Origin: Omphiscola glabra
Lineage: Eukaryota > Mollusca > Gastropoda > Lymnaeidae
NCBI GenBank assembly: GCA_964017045.1
Contig: OZ024810.1
Location: 16,611,204 to 16,675,203, forward strand
Direction of reading: 5' to 3'
DNA length: 64,000 nt
Below the pieces are notes generated by a model. It had not been told where the DNA came from. It saw only the letters and a list, made by a program, of their open reading frames with translations, and ran no database searches. Of this stretch, positions 32,105 through 44,000 are shown piece after piece. Positions within the stretch are counted from its first letter, which is position 1. Every line of letters starts with the position of its first letter. The position numbers and the translations under genes were made by a program.

Positions 32105-34957
32105 GTGAGTAGTCGATATTTTTAAGCTATACAAAAAGGAACGGTTTGGAGTGTCCACTGTATCCCATCATAATTTGCCGTGTGCAAAACGTTGTCATGG
32201 GCAACCATTCACGGTCACGTGCATAATGGCTATGCCGTGGTACTACGTCAGAGTTTCATTCATAAGAGTGTGCCGTGTGCAAAAGCTATTAATACCATTG
32301 GTCAGGGAAAGCTCTAATTAAATAGTCATGTGCCAAAGTTGAAAGTTCAAAATCAGTAGTCCTTAAATAGTATTTTAGTAATAAAGGGGATGCTTTGCCT
32401 TATATAAACTGTATAGTCAGTGCGCAAGACACGATCAGGAGAATGAGGTCACAAAATGCGGAGGCTTCGTCCTTGTAGAAAATACCAAACGAACTCGCAC
32501 TTTAAATATTCGTTGCTCAAAATGTACTAAGTTGGAATGTTGATTCTGTTTTAATTTTTTTTTACTTTTAAATTTGCTCTAAATAACTGTAATATTTTTT
32601 TTTTTAAAGTTTTTTTTTTAACTGAAGTAATTGCATTCATTAACGCACATCTTGTACATAAAGAAATTTCAAGCACATAATTAATATACTTGCGCCATAT
32701 TGCTTTTCGGTTATCTCGATCATCGGTTTTCTCGATCATTGGTTCTCTCGATCATCGGTTTTCTCGATCACCGGTTCTCTTGATCATCGGTTTTTTCGAT
32801 TATCAGTTATCTCAATCATCGCTAATCTCGATCATCAATTCTTTCGATCATCGGTTATCTCGATCATCGGTTATCTCAATCATCGGTTATCGTCGGTTAT
32901 CTCGATCATCGGTTATCGTCGGTTATCTCGATCATCCGTTATATCAATCATCGATTATCTCGACGCTTTTTCGCAAACCCGGAGGCCTTCGACAAAACGA
33001 AGTCTTACCTTTATTTCACAAATGCATGACATATTTCACAAATGCATTACATATGTTAATAATGCCTTACGCATCATTTTCACAGATGCATTGGCCATTA
33101 TGCCATGAATGAAATACACATTATTTACACTATTGAGATCTCAACGGATTTAACCGTCTTTTTTTTTTTTTTTTAAATGTCTTCAAGAGAAACCATATTA
33201 TAACTTAAAATGTAGTCGGCAGGTATTAAAAAAAAAAAATTGTTCTTTGAATAATATAAATGCAAATTATGTGACTTCACATTCTTTCTTTTTTCGAGAA
33301 CAGTCGCCATGGGAAGAAAACGTCTGCATTTCCTTTTATTTCTTACATTTATAAGTCTTCAAGTGGAGAAAAGTTGTAAGTCCAAGTGTTTTTATAAATG
33401 TAATTTATGTGTGAACTAATAGGACGAGTTTTAATTTTTTTTTTAAATATCAAATGATGTACATTAATTTTTTTTTAAACAAAACAAAATGTTAAAACAA
33501 ACATTAACCAACAGAAAAAAACAACACACGAAATGTGTATATAGCTGGTTTTTTTCCTAGCCTTTTATTAAATCTATATATATATAAATGAATGTCTGTC
33601 GGTCTGTATGTAGGTATGTGTGTCCAGAAGTAGTAAAATCATTCTACAATATTCCTTTTGTGGCCTGTGGCCCTTAAGTCACTTTCCCCCTTATATTAGT
33701 TATATTAATATTTTTCCGTATACGTTCCTGTACCATTCATCTCATTGCGATAAAATATTTTCATGAATTGATATGCGCCCGCCCTAAAAGGTTTCTGAAT
33801 TAGTACAACTATTTAAAAAAAGTATGTTTCGGGCCGACGGCCTTTACTTCGCTTATTTCTTAAATGAGCAATATAAATATAATTTCAAAAAGAACTAATG
33901 CATTGGGGGATCGAATTTAAATAATATACGAATAGCGAGATTTCAATTCGTGTGTGACGTAATAAGTAGGTTTATGAATTAACATAAACATTTTACAATA
34001 TCCCGTTCGGGGTCGGGTGTCATACACTTTTCTCTTTTATTATTATAGCTATAAAAAATATAATTTAGAACAGACCTAATGCATGAGTAGATGGAATTTT
34101 AATCACATACAAACAGCGATATTTACGTTCGTGAGTGACATGGGTAGGTTTCTGAATTTGTAAAACCATTTTGCAATATTACGGTTTTTTTCTGATATGA
34201 GCTATTTAAATAAAAATTCCTTATGCGCTCCTATACCATTCATCTGACTGCGATACAACTTTGGTGAGTTGTTGTGCGCACGCTCGCAAAAGTTTTCTGA
34301 ATAAGTACAACCATTTTACAATATTCTCTTTGGGGCCGGGGCAATAAATTCGTATTTTTTCTTCTTATATGAGCTATGTAAATATAATTTAAAACAGATG
34401 TATTGCATGGGTGGATGGCTTTGAATCAAAGACAAGCTGCAACATTTAAGTTTGTGTGTGACATAATAAGTATGTTTCTGAATTAGAACATCCATTTTAC
34501 AATATTCCTTGTCGGTCCGGGGGACTTAATTTGTTTATATGTACTAAATGAGCTACGTAAATATAATTTCAAACATAGCTATTGCATGGGTGAATCAATC
34601 GATACAAGTGTGCGGACTAAATTTATTCGAGTACGCACCAGACGGTAAAAACCGAATATTACGTATATAAAAAGTACTTAAAAAACGTATTAAACTGAAA
34701 AACACGATATTTCTTGGAGTGGCTTTGCAGCGCATGGCGTGATTTTGGTAGTGCAATATAAAAAAATAGAAATTGACAACAATGACGTTGCCAAAGTTTA
34801 TGTTTGAAATATATTTTTTGAAATTTAATATAGTGTGTGTCTAACATTAAGTGTACAGAATCATTATTATTAAAAAGACATATTTTCAATGTGTATTTCT
34901 TCAAATAATGATTTACATAATGGTAATAATGCGTGTTTTTGTAATTAAAGATAAAAC

Positions 34958-35014
<57 letters not shown>

Positions 35015-38000
35015 AAGAGAAATAAAGAGAGAGTGATTGATTATAATATATTGATGTTAGTACTCATTTTAAATGATATACCAGTCTCAATTAATACTCA
35101 TCAAAGTTATAAAATTTACAAAACTGTCACTTATTTCTAATACACACTTCAGTAGTACAAGCTACATGCAGGTCGATCTACGCCGCTGAGTCTGAGGGCG
35201 TATGTTTCGAGATCGATGGAAGGAAGCTGTCCTATGCGGATGCCAAGGTAAACTATGCTGGACTGTTTGTTTATTGTATGAAAAGCTACGTTTGTATGTT
35301 CTGGTCAAGGACATGACGCAAGGTGTATTTAGCAGGATAATATAAACCACTCTTGTCGCTGTGGCGAATCCAAAGGTGCGAAACCATAGGTGCGAAAGTA
35401 CAGCTGCGAAACCTCAGGTGCGAAAGCACAGGTGCGAAACCTCCGGTGCGAAAGCACAGGTGCGAAACCTCAGGTGCGAAAGCACAGGTGCGAAACCTCC
35501 GGTGCGAAAGCACAGGTGCGAAACCTCAGGTGCGAAAGCACAGGTGCGAAACATCAGGTGCGAAAGCACAGGTGCGAAACCTCAGGTGCGAAACCTCAGG
35601 TGCGAAACCACATGTGCGAAAGCACATGTGCGAAACCTCAGGTGCGAAACCTCAGGTGCGAAACCTCAGGTGCGAAACCACAGGTGAAACACTGTTTGAA
35701 GTATAGATCTCTCCTTGCTGTTTTCGTTGAACAGCTTTGGATTTAATAAATTAAAATTTACCCACAAATAATTTCGTTTATTTGACAGCATAGCTAGTAA
35801 GCTGTGGATTTCTTATTCAAGAGAGGGTTGTTAATGCATAGCTAGTAAGCTGTGGATTTCTTACTCAAGAGAGGGTTGTTAATGCACTGCTAGTAACCTG
35901 TGGATTTCTTACTCAAGAGTGGGTTGTTAATGCACTGCTAGTAAGCTGTGGATTTCTTACTCAAGAGTGGGTTGTTAATGCACTGCTAGTAACCTGTGGA
36001 TTTCTTACTCAAGAGTGGGTTGTTAATGCACAGCTAGTAAGCTGTGGATTTCTTACTCAAGAGTGGGTTGTTAATGCATAGCTAGTAACCTGTGGATTTC
36101 TTACTCAAGAGAGTGTTGTTAATGCATAGCTAGTAAGCTGTGTATTTCTTACTCAAGAGAGGGTTGTTAATGCATAGCTAGTAAGCTGTGGATTTCTTAC
36201 TCAAGAGAGGGTTGTTAATGCATAGCTAGTAACCTGTGGATTTCTTACTCAAGAGAGGGTTGTTAATGCATAGCTAGTAAGCTGTGGATTTCTTACTCAA
36301 GAGAGGGATGTTAATGCACTGCTAGTAACCTGTGGATTTCTTACTCAAGAGAGGGTTGTTAATGCATAGCTAGTAAGCTGTGGATTTCTTACTCAAGAGA
36401 GGGTTGTTAATGCATAGCTAGTAACCTGTGGATTTCTTACTCAAGAGAGGGTTGTTAATGCATAGCTAGTAAGCTGTGGATTTCTTACTCAAGAGAGGGA
36501 TGTTAATGTACTGCTAGTAACCTGTGGATTTCTTATTCAAGAGATGGTTGTTAATGCATAGCTAGTAAGCTGTGGATTTCTTACTCAAGAGTGGGTTGTT
36601 AATGCACTGCTAGTAAGCTGTGGATTTCTTACTCAAGAGTGGGTTGTTAATGCACAGCTAGTAAGCTGTGGATTTCTTACTCAAGAGTGGGTTGTTAATG
36701 CACAGCTAGTAAGCTGTGGATTTCTTACTCAAGAGTGGGTTGTTCATGCACAGCTAGTAAGCTGTGGATTTCTTACTCAAGAGTGGGTTGTTAATGCACA
36801 GCTAGTAAGCTGTGGATTTCTTACTCAAGAGTGGGTTGTTAATGCACAGCTAGTAAGCTGTGGATTTCTTACTCAAGAGTGGGTTGTTAATGCATTGCTA
36901 GTAAGCTGTGGATTTCTTACTCAAGAGTGGGTTGTTAATGCACAGCTACAACCTGTGGATTTCTTACTCAAGAGTGGGTTGTTAATGCACAGCTAGTAAC
37001 CTGTGGATTTCTTACTCAAGAGTGGGTTGTTAATGCACTGCTAGTAAGCTGTGGATTTCTTACTCAAGAGTGGGTTGTTAATGCACAGCTAGTAAGCTGT
37101 GGATTTCTTACTCAAGAGTGGGTTGTTAATGCACAGCTAGTAAGCTGTGGATTTCTTACTCAAGAGTGGGTTGTTAATGCACAGCTAGTAAGCTGTGGAT
37201 TTCTTACTCAAGAGTGGGTTGTTAATGCACAGCTAGTAAGCTGTGGATTTCTTACTCAAGAGTGGGTTGTTAATGCACTGCTAGTAAGCTGTGGATTTCT
37301 TACTCAAGAGTGGGTTGTTAATGCACAGCTAGTAAGCTGTGGATTTCTTACTCAAGAGTGGGTTGTTAATGCACAGCTAGTAAGCTGTGGATTTCTTACT
37401 CAAGAGTGGGTTGTTAATGCACAGCTAGTAAGCTGTGGATTTCTTACTCAAGAGTGGGTTGTTAATGCACAGCTAGTAAGCTGTGGATTTCTTACTCAAG
37501 AGTGGGTTGTTAATGCACTGCTAGTAAGCTGTGGATTTCTTACTCAAGAGTGGGTTGTTAATGCACAGCTAGTAAGCTGTGGATTTCTTACTCAAGAGTG
37601 GGTTGTTAATGCACAGCTAGTAAGCTGTGGATTTCTTACTCAAGAGTGGGTTGTTAATGCACTGCTAGTAACCTGTGGATTTCTTACTCAAGAGTGGGTT
37701 GTTAATGCACAGCTAGTAAGCTGTGGATTTCTTACTCAAGAGTGGGTTGTTAATGCACTGCTAGTAAGCTGTGGATTTCTTACTCAAGAGTGGGTTGTTA
37801 ATGCACAGCTAGTAAGCTGTGGATTTCTTACTCAAGAGTGGGTTGTTAATGCACTGCTAGTAAGCTGTGGATTTCTTACTCAAGAGTGGGTTGTTAATGC
37901 ACTGCTAGTAACCTGTGGATTTCTTACTCAAGAGAGGGTTGTTAATGCACTGCTAGTAACCTGTGGATTTCTTACTCAAGAGTGGGTTGTTAATGCACTG

Positions 38001-41000
38001 CTAGTAAGCTGTGGATTTCTTACTCAAGAGTGGGTTGTTAATGCACTGCTAGTAAGCTGTGGATTTCTTACTCAAGAGTGGGTTGTTAATGCACTGCTAG
38101 TAAGCTGTGGATTTCTTACTCAAGATTGGGTTGTTAATGCACTGCTAGTAACCTGTGGATTTCTTACTCAAGAGAGGGTTGTTAATGCACTGCTAGTAAC
38201 CTGTGGATTTCTTACTCAAGAGTGGGTTGTTAATGCACTGCTAGTAAGCTGTGGATTTCTTACTCAAGAGTGGGTTGTTAATGCACTGCTAGTAACCTGT
38301 GGATTTCTTACTCAAGAGAGGGTTGTTAATGCACTGCTAGTAACCTGTGGATTTCTTACTCAAGAGTGGGTTGTTAATGCACTGCTAGTAAGCTGTGGAT
38401 TTCTTACTCAAGAGTGGGTTGTTAATGCACTGCTAGTAACCTGTGGATTTCTTACTCAAGAGAGGGTTGTTAATGCACTGCTAGTAACCTGTGGATTTCT
38501 TACTCAAGAGAGGGTTGTTAATGCACTGCTAGTAACCTGTGGATTTCTTACTCAAGAGAGGGTTGTTAATGCACTGCTAGTAACCTGTGGATTTCTTACT
38601 CAAGAGAGGGTTGTTAATGCACTGCTAGTAACCTGTGGATTTCTTACTCAAGAGAGGGTTGTTAATGCATAGCTAGTAACCTGTGGATTTCTTACTCAAG
38701 AGAGGGTTGTTAATGCATAGCTACAGCCTGTGGATTTCTTACTCAAGAGAGGGATGTTAATACACTGCTAGTAACCTGTGGATTTTTTAATCAAGAGTGG
38801 GTTGTTACTGCACAGCTAGTAACCTGTGGATTTCTTACTCAAGATTGGGTTGTTAATGCACTGCTAGTAAGCTGTGGATTTCTTACTCAAGAGTGGGTTG
38901 TTAATGCATAGCTAGTAAGCTGTGGATTTCTTACTCAAGAGTGGGTTAATGCATAGCTAGTAACCTGTGGATTTCTTACTCAAGAGAGGGTTGTTAATGC
39001 ATAGCTACAGCCTGTGGATTTCTTACTCAAGAGAGAGTTGTTAATGCACAGCTAGTAACCTGTGGATTTCTTACTCAAGAGAGAGATGTTAATGCACTGA
39101 TAGTAACCTGTGGATTTCTTAATCAAGTGTGGGTTGTTAATGCACAGCTAGTAACCTGTGGATTTCTTACTCAAGATTAAGTTGTTAATGCATAGCTAGT
39201 AACCTGTGTATTTCTTACTCAAGAGTGGGTTGTTAATGCATAGCTAGTAACCTGTGGATTTCTTACTCAAGAGTGGGTTGTTAATGCATAGCTAGTAACC
39301 TGTGGATTTCTTACTCAAGAGTGGTTTGTTAATGCATAGCTAGTAACCTGTGGATTTCTTACGCAAGAGTGGGTTGTTAATGCATAGCTAGTAAGCTGTG
39401 GATTTCTTACTCAAGAGTGGGTTGTTAATGCATAGCTAGTAACCTGTGGATTTCTTACTCAAGAGAGGGTTGTTAATGCATAGCTACAGCCTGTGGATTT
39501 CTTACTCAAGAGAGAGTTGTTAATGCACAGCTAGTAACCTGTGGATTTCTTACTCAAGAGAGGGATGTTAATGCACTGATAGTAACCTGTGGATTTCTTA
39601 ATCAAGAGTGGGTTGTTACTGCACAGCTAGTAACCTGTGGATTTCTTACTCAAGATTGGGTTGTTAATGCACTGCTAGTAACCTGTGGATTTCTTACTCA
39701 AGAGTGGGTTGTTAATGCACTGCTAGTAACCTGTGGATTTCTTACTCAAGAGTGGGTTGTTAATGCACTGCTAGTAACCTGTGGATTTCTTACTCAAGAG
39801 TGGGTTGTTAATGCACTGCTAGTAAGCTGTGGATTTCTTACTCAAGAGTGGGTTGTTAATGCACAGCTAGTAACCTGTGGATTTCTTACTCAAGAGTGGG
39901 TTGTTACTGCATAGCTACAACCTGTGGATTTCTTACTCAAGAGTGGGTTGTTACTGCACAGCTAGTAACCTGTGGATTTCTTACTCAAGAGTGGGTTGTT
40001 ACTGCACAGCTACAACCTGTGGATTTCTTACTCAAGAGTGGGTTGTTAATGCACAGCTAGTAACCTGTGGATTTCTTACTCAAGAGTGGGTTGTTAATGC
40101 ACAGCTAGTAACCTGTGGATTTCTTACTCAAGAGTGGGTTGTTAATGCACAGCTAGTAACCTGTGGATTTCTTACTCAAGGGTGGGTTGTTAATGCACAG
40201 CTAGTAACCTGTGGATTTCTTACTCAAGAGTGGGTTGTTACTGCACAGCTAGTAACCTGTGGATTTCTTACTCAAGAGTGGGTTGTTACTGCACAGCTAG
40301 TAACCTGTGGATTTCTTACTCAAGAGTGGGTTGTTACTGCACAGCTAGTAACCTGTGGATTTCTTACTCAAGAGTGGGTTGTTACTGCACAGCTAGTAGG
40401 CTGTAGACGTCATACTAAAACGGGTTGAATTGATGTTTTTGTTATTATTGTTTTTTTTATTGGTTTCTCCTTTTTCAAACCCTTATCTTAGTTGCCTTAG
40501 CTTTCTTCGCTACCTCTGATTATTTCGCTACCTTTGATATTTTTGTGGCTATCTTCGCTTCCTTCAGTATGAATGTGAAACAGGGTAGCGAGAAATAAAA
40601 GCTGCAAACGAAATGCCTTTCAACTTTTGGCGTTTGATTATGAAGTCTCCATGCTGTTTAGATTATTTAAATAAAATACTGAATCATGTATAATTTATAC
40701 ATTATTTCTATACCAGAGTGCATGTCAATTAAAGGGTTCAGTTCTGGCAACAGTGAGGACCTGGACACAGCTAGAGTACGCAACTGGTAGCAGAAATAGT
40801 AAGTCCTAGAGTATTATGGGTTTAAGTCATCTTTTGGTTTCTATCCCGAGGGGGGGACACGATGAGGTACAGTTTGTGATCTTTTGCAAGGAGTGAGGTC
40901 AGCAGAAGATACACATTTCTCTCATTAAAAATGTCTTAAGACAGTTGATGTGCCACCTGTGTTATCTTCAACACTGGTCATGTGTCATCAGTGGTGTCAT

Positions 41001-44000
41001 CATCAGGGCCTCAAACTGTAGTCTCTGTTATTTTAGGCTCGCTATTCTGACTGGTCGACGTCATTATGAAAGGCTGAACAATCCGATTAATTTCCTCCTG
41101 GGCAATGCGGTGACTGATTAGTACATCACCAAAGTGTTTCAAACATGATACCTGCTCGCCTTTAAAATTTCACCCGCAAGGGAATATTTTTTTTATAAAT
41201 TTCCAGACATTTGTTTAGAGCCAATGCCTAGCAGAGGATTTTTGAAATATATCAAGGGTTATTTAAAAATATGATTTAATAATCTTAATATATATTTGTA
41301 TTGCCTTATTAGTTGAGCTGTGGTGTGTGTGTGTGTGTGTGTGTTTGTACCAAAGTGTATTTGCTGTCTCCACTATTTGCTCTACAGTGATATCCGTCAG
41401 TCTTTCAGTCCCGTGTAAAATGTCATTTCCGGCAGTTTCATCTCCAAGAGTTAATTGAACAGATGTCTACGAATCTATATGTCCAGGTTCTTTGTCACGA
41501 GCTTCTCACATAACGTCAAATAGTAGATGTACTGATTTACTTTTCTCACAAAAATTAAGTTAATTATAGATTCAAATCGGGCTTTTCCCTTCAATCCGAT
41601 GTTTGCAAACAAAAGTAATCAGAAAAATGTCTGGTTTCGTTCATCAATGCGTTGTTCCATTTCGTTCTGATTGTCTCCATTTCCAGTTGAACTTTCTTTA
41701 GTTAGCATTTTAAGTGATTTTTAAAAAAAAATTATTCATTTTCAACGAATTTCTACTCTCATTTACCTCTTCACGTTTCAACTTGACCCACACCATTTGG
41801 CAATATCCTCACAAATCCTAAAATATTCCATTTCCTAACGATTTAGTATTCACAATTGTATAATTGGACAATTTAATAATATAAGCAACACCGTTTCATT
41901 AGTAGGTCATGTCTCTCAATATATGTGTCGGTCATGTCATGTCTCTGTTAACCCTGGCGGAAATGTTTACCTTCACGACAAAAGTCCGATATTTCCTAAC
42001 GTTGAAAAGAAATATGTTCAAACAAAAATATACCCCCCCCCCTTTTTTTTTCTTCCGTTACTATCTTCCGTTACTGTACAGTTAATATTTTTAGTTCAAT
42101 TACACCAATCAACACTGGAATGATACATTAAGCCAGAAATCTCTAAGCCACCTTTTCTCTACACCAGTGGTTCTCAACCTTCCTAATGTCACGACCCTTT
42201 AATGCAATTCCTCAATTTGTGGTAACCCCCTAACCGTAACATTATTTTCATTGCTACTTCATAAATATGTATTGTCTGATAGTACTAGGCAACCCTTGTG
42301 TAAGGGTCCTTCGACCCCAAAGGGGTCGCGACCCACATGTTGAGAACCGCTGCTCTGCACCCAGTCTCGGCATGTCATCATGCGCCATCAGATGTGTGTC
42401 GACTTAAGAAGATATTTGATTCATATAAATCTTGTTATTATCACCCCTCACTCATGTCATCATGTAGCTGAACTGTTGAATGTATCGCTATTGCAGATAA
42501 CAACATTTGGCTCGGGGCCAACGATATTGCCGTGGAGGGGACCTGGGTGTGGGAAGACGACGGCGCAGAAGCCACAGAGATGTCCCAGTTCTGGACGTCC
42601 GGTGAGCCGAAGAACGTAATGGGCAGCGAGGACTGTGCGCAGCTCACCGTGTACTATCAGCTGAACCCGTGGAGGTGGATTTATGAGGTCTACGCCAAAG
42701 ACTGTAACGGCAACGCTTCGTTTCTTTGTATGGAGAAAGGTATTCCATTTAAAAATTATAGGACTGGGTAGAAAAAGTACTTAAGTGTATTTTGCAGTTT
42801 TGAGAAAAACGAGTTTAAAGTTTTAACATTCTTATTTAAATACATTAAAAGCTGCTCGAGATAACACTGTAAGGAAACACTTATGTACATTTTTCACGAA
42901 TATTATTTGCTTGAAATAGTCCAGGGAAGTAATGAAATATAATGCAAGGCTTAACTTATTTTTTAAAAATTGTAACTTAAGTACTTTTTCTACTCGGCCC
43001 TTCAACTTCGGTTAGATGGTTGAATTGTCCCAACAACTTTGTATATATTTCAAAATTATTAGGAAACCATTGTATTATGCGACTTATACACCGAATAAAC
43101 CACTAGCTGTGTTTTATCATTTGACAGTTTATTAAACATAAAAAAAGAAACGATCAAGCACGAAGACATCACAAGTGAATAGAACTATTCTACATTATAA
43201 AAACACTAACGTGTCGCTAGCATACATAGACTTGGAAAAGAGTGCATATGATAAATTATGGTGGACACATAACAATCAGAATCACGAACGTACTTCCCAT
43301 CACATAAAAGTTGCTCACTTTAATTAGAATGCAGGCTTCGTTAAACTTTGTATGACTTTAACATTGCATGGCTCATAGCGGTGTATGGCTCTAAAACGTT
43401 TTATATCTCTTAACGTTGTATGGGTCTTAACGTCGTATGGCTCTTAACATTGTATGGCTCTTAGCGTTGTATATCTCCTAACGTTGTATGGCCCTTAACG
43501 TTGTATGGCTCCTAACGTTGTATGGCCCTTAACATTGTATGGCTCCTAACGTTGTATGGCCCTTAACATTGTATGGCTCCTAACGTTGTATGGCCCTTAA
43601 CATTGTATGGCTCCTAACATTGCATGGCTCTTAAAAATTTTTATGGCTCCTAACGTTGTATGGCTCTAAACTTTTTTTTGTCTCTTAACGTTTTATGGCT
43701 GTTTACATTGCATAGTACTTAAAATTGCATGGTTCTTAGCATTGTATGGTTCCAAGCGTTATATGGCTGTTAACATTGTATGGCTCCAAACGTTGTTTGG
43801 CTCCTAACGTTGTTTGGCTCCTAACGTTGTTTGGCTCCTAACGTTGTTTGGCTCCTAACGTTGTTTGGCTCCTAACGTTGTTTTACAGAAACACCACTTA
43901 TTTATTTACAAAAATTTTCGGTTTAAGGTTTTGAATGAAATAACCAAATTCCAAGACAGGAAAGATGTAATACAGTGGAACCCCGCTATAACGCGATGAC

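Noticed and set aside
35353..35746. Three overlapping Cys/Lys-rich frames of about 110 codons
   Set aside because: The 14-bp period cycles the same peptide through all three frames; intronic.
39877..40428. 183-codon frame at the end of the 48-bp array
   Set aside because: Repeat artefact inside intron 3 of the lectin gene.
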